This document shows, piece after piece, positions 16,203 to 24,801 of a stretch of DNA of 35,555 nucleotides; the stretch's first letter is position 1, and each line of letters starts with the position of its first letter. A model generated the notes under the pieces. The model was given only the letters and a program-made list of their open reading frames with translations. It was not told the DNA's origin and did no database searches. The DNA lies in contig JAFQQJ010000026.1 in the NCBI GenBank assembly GCA_017411325.1, forward strand, positions 1 through 35,555, in the 5' to 3' direction. The position numbers and the translations under genes were made by a program. The stretch comes from Clostridia bacterium. Lineage in GTDB: Bacteria; Bacillota; Clostridia; CAKSNL01; HGM11501.

Positions 16203-18830
16203 ATGCAGAAATTAGGACTTAACGAAATAAGAGAAAAATATCTTGCATTTTTCGAGACAAAGGGACACCTTCGTATGCCGAGCTTCCCCCTTGTTCCGAA
16301 AAATGACCCCTCGGTACTTCTTATAAATGCGGGAATGACTCCCTTGAAGCCTTACTTTACAGGAAAGGAAACTCCCCCCAGAAAGAGAGTTACCACCTGC
16401 CAGAAGTGCATCAGAACTCCCGATATCGAAAACGTAGGACATACAGCCCGTCACGGCACATTCTTCGAAATGCTTGGTAACTTCTCCTTCGGTGATTACT
16501 TCAAGAAGGAAGTTATTCCCTGGGCGTGGGAATTCATCACAGAGGTTATGGAAATTCCCGTGGACAGGCTCTGGGTTACCATTTACGAGGATGACGACGA
16601 AGCTTATGATATCTGGGCAAACACAGTTGGCGTAAGCCCCGACAGAATCGTCAGAATGGGCAAGGAAGACAACTTCTGGGAGCACGGAACAGGCCCCTGC
16701 GGCCCCTGCTCCGAAATCCATTATGACAGAGGAATGGAATACAGCTGCGGTAAGCCCGACTGTAAGCTTGGCTGTGACTGCGACCGTTTTATGGAATTCT
16801 GGAATCTCGTATTCACACAGTTTGACAAGGATGAAGAGGGCAACTATAACCGCCTTCCCAATCCCAATATCGATACAGGTATGGGACTTGAACGTCTTGC
16901 TGTTATTATGCAGGGCGTAAACAACCTTTTCGAGGTTGACACCATAAGAAACATTATGCTTAAAATTTCCGAAATGACCGGAATTAAGTACGGCGATGCG
17001 GAAAAGACAGACGTTTCCCTCCGTGCAATCACAGACCATATCAGAAGCACCTGCTTTATGATTTCCGACGGTATCCTTCCTTCAAACGAGGGAAGAGGCT
17101 ACGTTCTTCGTAGACTTCTCCGCCGTGCGGCGCGTCACGGAAAGTTACTTGGCTTAAACGGCACATTCTTACACGTTTTGGCTGAAACCGTATTCACAGA
17201 AAGCGAAAGCGCATATCCCGAGCTTCGTGAAAACGCAGACTACATAAAGAAGATTATAAAGCTTGAGGAAGAGCGTTTCGCTGAAACAATCGACCAGGGA
17301 CTTTCTATTCTTGGTGACTATATGGAAGAAACAAAGAAGGCAGGAAAGACTGAACTTTCCGGTGAAGATGCATTCCGTCTTTACGATACCTACGGTTTCC
17401 CCTTAGACCTTACAATTGACATTGCGGGAGAAAATGGAATGAGCGTTGATAAGGAAGGCTTTGATGCTTGTATGCTCAATCAGAGAATGACTGCAAAGAG
17501 TGCAAGAGCAGAAAATGCCGACAATGCGTGGAGCAATGATGTTACAATTCCCGACGAAATCAATCCCGAATTTTTGGGCTATGATGCTTTGGAGTGCGAT
17601 GCAACGGTTGAAGCCGTAATCGTTGGCGGAAAATTCTGCGAAAGCGCAGCAGAAGGCGATAATGCTGTTGTATTGTTTGACAGAACCGTATTCTACTCAG
17701 AAAGCGGCGGACAGATTGGCGATACCGGTATAGTAGAGGGTGAAGGCTTTAAGGCCGAGGTTACAAACTGCAAGAAAATCGGCGGCAAGCACACCTCCGA
17801 AATTACTGTTACTGCAGGCGAAATCAAAAAGGGCGACAAGGTTTCCCTCATCGTTGATAAAAAGAGAAGAATGGCTATCGCAAGAAACCATTCGACAACT
17901 CATCTTCTTCAGAAGGCGTTGACAGAAGTTTTGGGAAGCCACGTTGCACAGGCAGGCTCCTATGTTGATCCTGAAAGACTTCGTTTTGACTTCTCTCACT
18001 TTGAAGCAATGACAGCTGAGGAGCTTTCCAGGGTTGAAGCAATGGTAAACGAAAAGATTTTAGAAGGTTTATCAATCGAAAAGAGAGAAATGCCCATTGA
18101 TGAAGCTAAGAAGATGGGCGCAACCGCACTCTTCGGCGAAAAGTACGGCGAAGTTGTAAGAGTTGTAAAGATGGGCGATTATTCCATCGAATTCTGCGGC
18201 GGTACACATCTTGATAACACCAATGAAGCAGGCCTCTTCAAGATTATATCCGAAGGCGGCGTTGCGGCAGGTGTAAGAAGAATCGAAGGTGTAACAGGCA
18301 GCGGAGTTTTAGCATACATCGAAAGCAAAAATGCAATTATAAATGAAATTGCAGGACTTATGAAGTCCTCCGAAAGCGCACTTATAGAGCGAACAAAGGC
18401 GTTCGTTGAAAAGAATGCCGAGCTTAAAAAAGATTATGATAAGCTCCAGGTTGAAATTTCCAAAAGCAAGAGCGCTAACCTTACAGACAGCGCAGTTGAC
18501 GTTAAGGGCGTTTCTGTTATTACCGCAAGCGTTGACGGTTCCACCGTTGAGCAGATGAGAGAGATGATAGACAACTTAAAGGACAAGGTTGCACTTTGTG
18601 CGGTTGTATTGTCTTCCGTTACAGACGGTAAGGTTACTTTCGTCGGCGGTGCAAGTAAGGATGCCGTAGCAAAGGGCGTTCACATCGGTAAGGTTATAAA
18701 GGAAGTTGCAGCAATCGCAGGCGGTGGCGGCGGCGGTAAGCCCGACAGCGCTCAGGCAGGCGGTAAGGATGTAACAAAGGCGGAGGAAGCACTTTCCTGC
18801 GTTACAAAGGTTATCGAGGGCCAGTTATAA
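16203..18830 (+). CDS. alaS: Alanyl-tRNA synthetase
   Basis: 875 residues, full length for the family. It charges tRNA-Ala. The class II aminoacylation core has the early IREKYLAFFETKGH, GMTPLKPYFTG and FEMLGNFSFGDYF; the motif 3 region includes VLRRLLRRAARHG. The editing domain has the zinc motifs HSTTHLLQKAL and CGGTHLDN. The C-terminal part ends with a Gly-rich GGGGGGKPDSAQAGGK, the usual C-Ala region. The ATG at 16203 is chosen over a TTG 18 bases upstream because AAAGGT precedes it and QKLGLNEIRE is the common start. Confidence 0.98.
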   Translation: MQKLGLNEIREKYLAFFETKGHLRMPSFPLVPKNDPSVLLINAGMTPLKPYFTGKETPPRKRVTTCQKCIRTPDIENVGHTARHGTFFEMLGNFSFGDYFKKEVIPWAWEFITEVMEIPVDRLWVTIYEDDDEAYDIWANTVGVSPDRIVRMGKEDNFWEHGTGPCGPCSEIHYDRGMEYSCGKPDCKLGCDCDRFMEFWNLVFTQFDKDEEGNYNRLPNPNIDTGMGLERLAVIMQGVNNLFEVDTIRNIMLKISEMTGIKYGDAEKTDVSLRAITDHIRSTCFMISDGILPSNEGRGYVLRRLLRRAARHGKLLGLNGTFLHVLAETVFTESESAYPELRENADYIKKIIKLEEERFAETIDQGLSILGDYMEETKKAGKTELSGEDAFRLYDTYGFPLDLTIDIAGENGMSVDKEGFDACMLNQRMTAKSARAENADNAWSNDVTIPDEINPEFLGYDALECDATVEAVIVGGKFCESAAEGDNAVVLFDRTVFYSESGGQIGDTGIVEGEGFKAEVTNCKKIGGKHTSEITVTAGEIKKGDKVSLIVDKKRRMAIARNHSTTHLLQKALTEVLGSHVAQAGSYVDPERLRFDFSHFEAMTAEELSRVEAMVNEKILEGLSIEKREMPIDEAKKMGATALFGEKYGEVVRVVKMGDYSIEFCGGTHLDNTNEAGLFKIISEGGVAAGVRRIEGVTGSGVLAYIESKNAIINEIAGLMKSSESALIERTKAFVEKNAELKKDYDKLQVEISKSKSANLTDSAVDVKGVSVITASVDGSTVEQMREMIDNLKDKVALCAVVLSSVTDGKVTFVGGASKDAVAKGVHIGKVIKEVAAIAGGGGGGKPDSAQAGGKDVTKAEEALSCVTKVIEGQL

Positions 18831-18862
18831 TAAAAATGCCGGAATTGCGGCAACGAGATAAT

Positions 18863-18890
18863 AAAAGCCGCTGATTTTCAGCGGCTTTTT
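18863..18890 (+). terminator. Terminator after alaS, abutting the next ribosome binding site
   Basis: AAGCCGCTGA (18865-18874) pairs with TCAGCGGCTT (18878-18887) around TTT, and the T-run ends at 18890. AAAGGAGG starts at 18893 and the next start codon is at 18907. Confidence 0.85.
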
Positions 18891-18906
18891 GCAAAGGAGG
18901 CGTTTT

Positions 18907-20535
18907 ATGAAAAGGATATTAATGCTTATATTGGCGATGAGTCTTGTTTTGACAGTTCCCGTTTTCGCATCGGAAAGTGCGAAACTTCCGGAATTTAATG
19001 TTACCTTAAACGGCAGGGCGGTGGATTCGTCCTTCCGTCAGTTTCCGCTTCTTTTATATAAGGACATAACCTATTTCCCTATGACCTATTATGATTGTCG
19101 GTTTTTGGGGCTTAAGACAGAGTGGAACAGCGAAACAAACACGCTCAGCATTGAAAAAAGCAATAGCTTTCTCGGCGGGGCATACCGCGACTATAAGTGG
19201 GAGTGGGAAAACGGAAAGGTATATCCCGTATCGGTGTGTGATTTCAACATTGAAATAAACGGAAAAGCTATAGATAATGCGTCTGAAGAATATCCTTTGC
19301 TAATCTTCCGTGATGTGACTTATTTTCCCCTGACATGGCGCTTTGCGAAGGAGGAATTCGGCTGGAGCTATTCCTTTGACAGTGAAAAGGGGCTTGCCAT
19401 AACAGCGGACAATGTGAAAACAAAGCAGCTTAATCTCCCCGGAATATCGGAAAATCCCGGAATGGTGGGGACGGACGGGGTATATTACTATTACCGTTCA
19501 GGCAAAAACATAATGAGGGCTTTAAGGGAGGATACATCCTCGCCTGAAATTATCCACACTCAGCCCGACAATTATGTGGGTGACGGAAACGGAAGCTACA
19601 CCACGTTTCTTTACGATAAGGGAAAGCTTTATATGAGCTATCACATAGGAAACGCAAGTATGGGAACAACCTACTGGTATAAAATAAACCCGGACGGAAG
19701 CCTACTGAAAGAATATCCCTCGGGCTATAATTCAGGTGGCTTCGGCTACGGGGAATACACCGTAACAGAAGGGAATATAAGTGCATCTTTGGGATACGGC
19801 GGAGGACAGTTCGGCTTTTTATACAGCGTTGACGGAGCAGAAAAGCAGGTTGTATCAGACAGAGTTACTTTCGGAAAACGTGACGAAAACGGCTATATAA
19901 CACAACCGAAGCCTCAGATAGTCGGTAAAAACATCTATGTTTACGGCGTTGAGGATGGCAAGGACGGCATATACAGGTTCAATACCGAAACGGGGGAGCT
20001 TAAGAAAATTACAGAAGCATCGGGCAATTTCGTGGCTTTTTCAGGCTGGGACAATTTAGGACTTAACGGAATGACGGATATGCTTATTTATGTCAGAGAT
20101 AAAAAGCTTTACAGATTGAGCGTTGAAAACGGTGCGGAGGTAATGCTTTATTCGGCAAGTGATGCCGACAGATTAATTTCCGGTTTTGGCGGAAACACTA
20201 TATTCCTTGCTGTTGAGCACGAAGGAAAAACCAAGGTCTACCGCTATGACTCCCACGGACTTGGAAGCTTTTCGGGATGTATGATGGAAACAGCACTTCC
20301 CGCCAATGTAATATTAAACGATGCGGGAATGATAGTTGATATGTACGAGGACGGGGAATATAATCCAAAAGATGATATACGCCTCTTTGCCGCATCGGGG
20401 CTTTTGAGTATGTATATTTCTTCTGACAGCGCAAGAGGCTCGGGATTTATCTATGAAAATACTTTGATTTATGTAACCGACGATGGCTTAATCGTTGAGG
20501 CGGATATGACGCCCGATATTTATAAAGGAAATTAA
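18907..20535 (+). CDS. Secreted protein with two copper-amine-oxidase-N-like domains and a beta-propeller-like region
   Basis: 542 residues with a cleavable signal peptide (KRILMLILAMSLVLTVPVFA). Two repeated units follow: LPEFNVTLNGRAVDSSFRQF with PLLLYKDITYFPMTY, and CDFNIEINGKAIDNASEEY with PLLIFRDVTYFPLTW. Both have the form (V/I)-x-(L/I)-NG-(R/K), a valine- or isoleucine-rich strand and a (D)(I/V)TYFP-(M/L)-T segment, typical of the Cu_amine_oxidN1 fold that many Firmicutes use as a wall-facing domain. The remainder has repeated short strands with Gly-Asp turns such as GTDGVYYYYRSGKNI and GIYRFNTETGELKKI, resembling a DUF5050-type propeller. No metal ligands are evident, so amine oxidase activity is not implied. 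The HIT gene follows after 18 bases. Confidence 0.75.
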   Translation: MKRILMLILAMSLVLTVPVFASESAKLPEFNVTLNGRAVDSSFRQFPLLLYKDITYFPMTYYDCRFLGLKTEWNSETNTLSIEKSNSFLGGAYRDYKWEWENGKVYPVSVCDFNIEINGKAIDNASEEYPLLIFRDVTYFPLTWRFAKEEFGWSYSFDSEKGLAITADNVKTKQLNLPGISENPGMVGTDGVYYYYRSGKNIMRALREDTSSPEIIHTQPDNYVGDGNGSYTTFLYDKGKLYMSYHIGNASMGTTYWYKINPDGSLLKEYPSGYNSGGFGYGEYTVTEGNISASLGYGGGQFGFLYSVDGAEKQVVSDRVTFGKRDENGYITQPKPQIVGKNIYVYGVEDGKDGIYRFNTETGELKKITEASGNFVAFSGWDNLGLNGMTDMLIYVRDKKLYRLSVENGAEVMLYSASDADRLISGFGGNTIFLAVEHEGKTKVYRYDSHGLGSFSGCMMETALPANVILNDAGMIVDMYEDGEYNPKDDIRLFAASGLLSMYISSDSARGSGFIYENTLIYVTDDGLIVEADMTPDIYKGN

Positions 20536-20553
20536 AAAAGAAAGGTGATTAAA

Positions 20554-20898
20554 ATGGCAGACTGTATTTTTTGTAAAATTGCAAACGGAGAAATCCCCTC
20601 GGAATTTTTGTACGAGGACGATTATGTAGTGGTAATAAAGGACATAAATCCCATGGCAAAGGTGCATCTTTTGGTTTTAACCAAGGAGCATATCTGCTGT
20701 GCAAATATGTTCGATGAGAGGAACTCAATTTATGCGGCAAAGGCGTTTGAGGCTGTAGCCAAGGTAACGAAAAAGCTGGGAATTGATGAAGCAGGCTACC
20801 GCGTAATAAATAACTGCGGTGAGGACGGCGGACAGACCGTTAAGCACGTTCATTTCCACATCCTTGGCGGACAGAAATTATCCGTTGATATGGCGTAA
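20554..20898 (+). CDS. HIT family (HINT-type) nucleotide hydrolase/transferase
   Basis: 114 residues, cytoplasmic. The histidine triad HVHFHILGG is near the C terminus and the N terminus has the usual CIFCKIANGEIPSEFLYEDD. HINT proteins hydrolyse adenosine phosphoramidates and related nucleotides. The ATG at 20554 follows AAAGGTGA (20541-20548); an in-frame GTG inside that site is rejected. It probably shares a transcript with the secreted protein upstream. Confidence 0.95.
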   Translation: MADCIFCKIANGEIPSEFLYEDDYVVVIKDINPMAKVHLLVLTKEHICCANMFDERNSIYAAKAFEAVAKVTKKLGIDEAGYRVINNCGEDGGQTVKHVHFHILGGQKLSVDMA

Positions 20899-20938
20899 AA
20901 AAAGAAACTGTTTCCCATCGGAAACAGTTTCTTTTTTT
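20897..20938. terminator. Bidirectional terminator after the HIT gene
   Basis: An A-run precedes GAAACTGTTTCC (20904-20915), CATC, then GGAAACAGTTTC (20920-20931), and seven T follow. It can also stop minus-strand transcripts of the zinc-ribbon gene at 20988. Confidence 0.9.
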
Positions 20939-20987
20939 GTCTCTGTCCTATATGAGTACTGATGAGTAAAAATATACATAACTTTAC

Positions 20988-21272
20988 TCATATGGTTTTC
21001 TTGTATTCTTCAAGCTCTTTCTCTACGCACTTATTACATATAGGAAGTGTGTTTTTTGGATGATCTGGAAAAAAACCGCTATCACAAGTATAAATAATTC
21101 GTCTACCATCATACTCACCACAAGAAATACAATGGTCGAAATGCTTAGGAGCTAAAATAACACCTTGTTTTGTTTCGAATGCTTTGCTGATTTTAACAAG
21201 ACAATCTTCACAATAAAACAAATTTTCTTTTGGAGATGCTATTCCGCAACAATAACATTTTCGCCCAAACAC
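20988..21272 (-). CDS. Small double zinc-ribbon-like protein, unknown function
   Basis: 94 residues from the chosen GTG. There are ten cysteines: a first cluster at C6, C8/C9, C21 and C24, and a second at C48, C51, C79 and C82, with C63 extra. Each CxxC pair is part of a knuckle (CEDC, CISCG, CNKC), so two zinc-binding sites are likely. I do not recognise the family. The GTG at 21272 is preferred over one three codons earlier because the minus-strand AAGAAGG site (21287-21281) would overlap the earlier codon. The gene and its flanks look more AT-rich than the neighbours and it may be a recent arrival. It lies 88 bases downstream of the FAD oxidoreductase on the same strand. Confidence 0.55.
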   Translation of the reverse strand: MFGRKCYCCGIASPKENLFYCEDCLVKISKAFETKQGVILAPKHFDHCISCGEYDGRRIIYTCDSGFFPDHPKNTLPICNKCVEKELEEYKKTI

Positions 21273-21360
21273 TGTTATCACCTTCTTTTAACAAGTTTTT
21301 ATAAAACTGAATATTAATATACATTATATATACCAATACTTATCTCACACATAGACCTTT

Positions 21361-22626
21361 TTATTTAATTAACGCCTTTAATTTTTCAATGTTTATATCT
21401 TTTGCGGGCACATTATCTCTGACAGAAATTGAAGCACCTGTTCCTGCCGCCTGACCTGTTATGAAGCAGCATGGGATAACACGGACGGATGCCTGCATTC
21501 CTCTGTCAGCGCCAATTGCACGGCCTGCGACAAGCAGGTTTTTAATTCCTTTAACAACCAGCGAACGATAGGGGATACTGTAGGATTCACCGTTTTCGTG
21601 CCGCATGGAAAGAGCCTTTGCAAATCCCTTTACGCCGTTTTTGTCGGCGCTCATCGGGTGAATGTCCACGGGGTAGGAGTAACGCCCGATTTCATCGGGA
21701 AAGGCTTCTTTCATAAAGAAGGTGTCGGTTGTCAGCATATATTCGCACACAACCCTTCTTGACTCCCTTATTCCGAGAAAGTCAGCACTTTTTATTAAAA
21801 CCGCATTTTCCGCACCGGGCACATAATTTCTGTAATAGGTTTCATATTCCGAAAGAATTTTACGCCCCATAAACATTGCATCGGTGATGCTTTCCGTATC
21901 GGTGTCTTTAACCTTAAAGCAATGACCGACATTGCCGAAGCCTACACCGACTTCGGGAAAGTTTGCCTTGATTCCGGGAAGAATGGGATCGTACTGGGAA
22001 AACACTCCTTCGCGGTAGGCCTTTTCATAATCGCCTTCGCTTTTTTTCTTTTCAAAATCAACCCCGGCCCAGACAGAGCATAGTGTGGTGCTCATTGTGT
22101 TGCCGTCCTCATCGCCGTAAAGGAAGGATGCTCCTGCAAGGAAGGATAAAAATCCCTGCCCGGTGCAATCGATAAATACCTTTGCGCTTACCGCAAAGCT
22201 GCCTTCGGGGGAGGATAAAACAGCATGGGTTATTTTATCGCCTTCTTTTATGACATCGGTAAGATGCGTATAGAAAAGTACCTTAACCCCTGATGATAAG
22301 GTAAGAGCATCGTATATCAGCTTTAATTCTTCGGGCCTTACATTGTGCCAGGAGCGGCTATAGGAGTGGGAATAGCCCAGAGAATCGTAAACCTCTCTTC
22401 CTATACCTTTTGGTAGAAAGTTTACCCCGTCGTCAAAATTCATAAGCTCGGGGACACCTGAAAGCATACTGCTTCCGCCGATTACGCCGGACTGCTCTGA
22501 AAGAATGACCTTCATTCCGCATCTTGCGGCACAAACTGCCGCCGCAAAGCCTGATGGCCCTGCACCTGCTATAAAAACATCTGCATCATATTTTACATTG
22601 ATGCTTTTTTGATATGCTATATCCAT
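21361..22626 (-). CDS. FAD-dependent oxidoreductase (FAD_oxidored, PF12831-type)
   Basis: 421 residues, cytoplasmic. The dinucleotide-binding GAGPSGFAAAVCAARCG is at about residues 20-37, followed by GSSMLSGVPELM and, near residue 150, VFIDCTGQGFLSFLAGA, a motif of the PF12831 family. The late segments LLVAGRAIGADRGMQASVR and CCFITGQAAGTGAS complete the FAD site. Members of this family often sit in sugar-utilisation or metabolite-oxidation clusters, with mostly unknown substrates. It has a strong promoter with a 15-bp inverted repeat and is divergent from pckG. Confidence 0.9.
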   Translation of the reverse strand: MDIAYQKSINVKYDADVFIAGAGPSGFAAAVCAARCGMKVILSEQSGVIGGSSMLSGVPELMNFDDGVNFLPKGIGREVYDSLGYSHSYSRSWHNVRPEELKLIYDALTLSSGVKVLFYTHLTDVIKEGDKITHAVLSSPEGSFAVSAKVFIDCTGQGFLSFLAGASFLYGDEDGNTMSTTLCSVWAGVDFEKKKSEGDYEKAYREGVFSQYDPILPGIKANFPEVGVGFGNVGHCFKVKDTDTESITDAMFMGRKILSEYETYYRNYVPGAENAVLIKSADFLGIRESRRVVCEYMLTTDTFFMKEAFPDEIGRYSYPVDIHPMSADKNGVKGFAKALSMRHENGESYSIPYRSLVVKGIKNLLVAGRAIGADRGMQASVRVIPCCFITGQAAGTGASISVRDNVPAKDINIEKLKALIK

Positions 22627-22631
22627 AGAAT

Positions 22632-22672
22632 CACACCCTTCTGCTTAAGTATACCAAAAGCAGAAGGGTGTG
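22632..22672. promoter_or_regulatory. 15-bp perfect inverted-repeat operator
   Basis: CACACCCTTCTGCTT (22632-22646) and AAGCAGAAGGGTGTG (22658-22672) are perfect inverted repeats around an 11-base centre. The centre holds the TATACT -10 box of the minus-strand promoter, and the right arm in transcript sense covers the start site and the ribosome binding site (AGAAGGGTG). As only one arm would be transcribed, the symmetry acts on DNA, which is typical of a dimeric repressor site. Confidence 0.8.
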
Positions 22673-22676
22673 TCAA
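22648..22676 (-). promoter_or_regulatory. Sigma-A promoter of the FAD oxidoreductase gene
   Basis: On the minus strand TTGACA (22676-22671) and TATACT (22653-22648) are 17 bases apart. The predicted start is near 22641, leaving about 15-20 bases before the ATG. Confidence 0.88.
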
Positions 22677-22833
22677 TAAAATAGGATTAAACGTCAATTA
22701 ATCAGTAGAATAAGTCAAAGAGAGCTTTTGTTGTGCGGCGTTGTGCAAATATACAAAAGAAAGCGGGGGTAAGCGGTGTTTTTTTATCTATTGGTAAATT
22801 TTTCACAAAAAGTAATTTTTATGAAAAAAAACA

Positions 22834-22862
22834 TTGATTTATTAAATGTTTTATAGTATAAT
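22834..22862 (+). promoter_or_regulatory. Sigma-A promoter of pckG
   Basis: TTGATT (22834-22839) and TATAAT (22857-22862) are 17 bases apart; the predicted leader is about 87 bases. The rest of the gap (22677-22833) shows no gene or structure that I can name. Confidence 0.8.
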
Positions 22863-22863
22863 T

Positions 22864-22907
22864 AAAACAATGATTATAATGGGAAAAAATCGATTTATAA
22901 TTGTTTT
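22864..22907. promoter_or_regulatory. Imperfect inverted repeat at the pckG transcription start
   Basis: AAAACA (22864-22869) and ATTATAA (22873-22879) face TTATAAT (22895-22901) and TGTTTT (22902-22907). The two half-sites, with a 3-base bulge, span the start region. It may be an operator or a leader hairpin; AT-richness lowers its weight. Confidence 0.45.
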
Positions 22908-22955
22908 TAAGAAGGTATATAATAACCAAAGGTTAATTTTGAAAGGAGATTTGTT

Positions 22956-24752
22956 ATGGCATTAACAAACAACAAGGCAGTTTTAGCTTGGCTTGATGAA
23001 ATGGCAGCTATGACTAAGCCGGCAGAAATCGTTTGGATCGACGGATCCGAAGCACAGCTTGAAGAGCTTCGCAAGGAAGCTGTATCAACCGGTGAAATGA
23101 TTAAGCTTAATGAAGAGCTTCTTCCCGGATGCTATTACCACAGAACTGCAGAAAACGACGTTGCAAGAGTAGAGGACAGAACCTTTATCTGCACACCCAC
23201 CAAAGAAGAAGCAGGCCCCATCAACAACTGGATGGATCCTAAAGAAATGTACGCAAAGCTTTCTAAGCTTTACGACGGCTCTATGGTTGGAAGAACAATG
23301 TATGTTATTCCTTACTCCATGGGTCCTGTTGGCTCTCCCTTCTCAAAAATCGGTGTTGAGCTTACAGACAGTATCTATGTTGTATTGAATATGGCTATTA
23401 TGACAAGAATCGGTAAGGCTGTTATGGATTCTCTCGGTGACAGCGACGATTTCGTTAAGTGTTTACACGCAAAGAAAGACGTAAATCCCGATGACAGATA
23501 CATCGTTCAGTTCCCCCAGGATAAGACAATCTGGTCTATCAACTCTGCTTACGGCGGAAACGTACTCTTAGGTAAGAAGTGCTTCGCTCTTCGTATTGCA
23601 TCCTATCTTGGTATGCAGGAAGGCTGGATGGCAGAGCATATGCTTATCTTAGGTCTTGAAAATCCCAAGGGAGAGGTTAAGTACATCTGTGCTGCATTCC
23701 CCTCTGCCTGCGGTAAGACAAACCTTGCAATGCTTATTCCTCCCGAGTATTTACAGAAGAAGGGCTACAAGGTTTGGACAGTTGGTGACGATATTGCATG
23801 GCTCAGAATCGGTAAGGACGGAAGACTCTATGCAATCAACCCCGAAGCAGGTTTCTTCGGTGTTGCTCCCGGTACCAGCGAAAAGACAAACTTCAACGCT
23901 CTTGCTGCAACAAAGAAGAATACAATCTTCACAAACGTTGCAATCAACAATGACGATATGACAGTTTGGTGGGAAGGTCTCGACAAGAATCCTCCCGAAA
24001 ATGCAACAGAGTGGAAGGGCGCTAAGGTTAACGGTAAGGAATTTACTGCTGACGGCAACAAGCTTGCTCATCCCAACTCACGTTTCACAGCTCCCGCTGT
24101 AAACTGCCCCTGCATTTCACCTGAATTTGAAAATCCCGAAGGTGTTCCGATTTCCGCTATCGTATTCGGCGGCCGTCGTGCTAAGTGTGCTCCTCTTGTA
24201 TATCAGTCAAGAGACTGGACACACGGTACCTTCGTTGGTGCTACAATGGCATCCGAGACAACTGCAGCTGCTGCAGGTGCTGTTGGTGTAGTTCGCCGTG
24301 ACCCCATGGCTATGAAGCCCTTCGTTGGCTACAATATGGCTGATTACTGGAATCACTGGCTTGAAATGGGTGAAAAGCTTGGCGACAAGGCTCCCGAAAT
24401 CTTCCACGTTAACTGGTTCCGTAAGGATGAGAACGACGACTTTATGTGGCCCGGATTTGGTGACAACATGAGAGTTCTTCTCTGGATACTTGACCGTTGC
24501 GAAGGCAAGGTTGGCGCTAAGGAAACAGCTATCGGTTATGTTCCCGAAATCAAGGACCTCGACGTTGAAGGCCTTGGCATTTCCGAAGAAAAGCTCTCAG
24601 AGCTTCTTGCAATCGACAAGCAGAACTGGATCGACGATGTTGAAGATCCCGCTACAGGTATCAAGGCATATTTCGCTCAGTTCGGCGATAAGCTTCCCGC
24701 TGCAATCAAGGCTGAACTTGATAAGCTTGAAGCAAACCTTAACAATATGTAA
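22956..24752 (+). CDS. pckG: Phosphoenolpyruvate carboxykinase (GTP)
   Basis: 598 residues, the length of the GTP-dependent class. It interconverts oxaloacetate and PEP with GTP/GDP and connects gluconeogenesis with the C4 acids. The P-loop is FPSACGKTNLAML, the metal and substrate region has YVIPYSMGPVGSPFSKIG, and the mid-late SAIVFGGRRAKCAPLVYQ and FMWPGFGDNMRVLLWILDR segments are specific to GTP-PEPCK. The ATG follows AAAGGAGA (22941-22948). The codons are those of a highly expressed gene. In fermenting gut Clostridia it may work in the carboxylating direction to conserve energy; that is an inference. Confidence 0.97.
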   Translation: MALTNNKAVLAWLDEMAAMTKPAEIVWIDGSEAQLEELRKEAVSTGEMIKLNEELLPGCYYHRTAENDVARVEDRTFICTPTKEEAGPINNWMDPKEMYAKLSKLYDGSMVGRTMYVIPYSMGPVGSPFSKIGVELTDSIYVVLNMAIMTRIGKAVMDSLGDSDDFVKCLHAKKDVNPDDRYIVQFPQDKTIWSINSAYGGNVLLGKKCFALRIASYLGMQEGWMAEHMLILGLENPKGEVKYICAAFPSACGKTNLAMLIPPEYLQKKGYKVWTVGDDIAWLRIGKDGRLYAINPEAGFFGVAPGTSEKTNFNALAATKKNTIFTNVAINNDDMTVWWEGLDKNPPENATEWKGAKVNGKEFTADGNKLAHPNSRFTAPAVNCPCISPEFENPEGVPISAIVFGGRRAKCAPLVYQSRDWTHGTFVGATMASETTAAAAGAVGVVRRDPMAMKPFVGYNMADYWNHWLEMGEKLGDKAPEIFHVNWFRKDENDDFMWPGFGDNMRVLLWILDRCEGKVGAKETAIGYVPEIKDLDVEGLGISEEKLSELLAIDKQNWIDDVEDPATGIKAYFAQFGDKLPAAIKAELDKLEANLNNM

Positions 24753-24770
24753 TTTAAGCCTTAAAGGCAA

Positions 24771-24801
24771 AAAACCTCGGTGTAATACACCGAGGTTTTT
24801 T
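24771..24801. terminator. Bidirectional terminator between pckG and the AraC gene
   Basis: AAAACCTCGGTGT (24771-24783) and ACACCGAGGTTTTTT (24787-24801) form the stem with an AAT loop; runs of A and T on both sides serve the convergent genes. Confidence 0.93.

Noticed and set aside
16212..17039. Long minus-strand open frame within alaS
   Set aside because: It mirrors the conserved alaS sequence and has no promoter, ribosome binding site or recognisable domain.
18889..18906. Upstream in-frame start for the secreted copper-amine-oxidase-N-like protein
   Set aside because: It lies within the alaS terminator and ribosome binding site; the ATG at 18907 begins a proper signal peptide.
20962..20993. 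ATGAGTAAA/TTTACTCAT hairpin as terminator of the zinc-ribbon gene
   Set aside because: No T-run follows on the minus strand, and the terminator at 20897-20938 can serve that gene.
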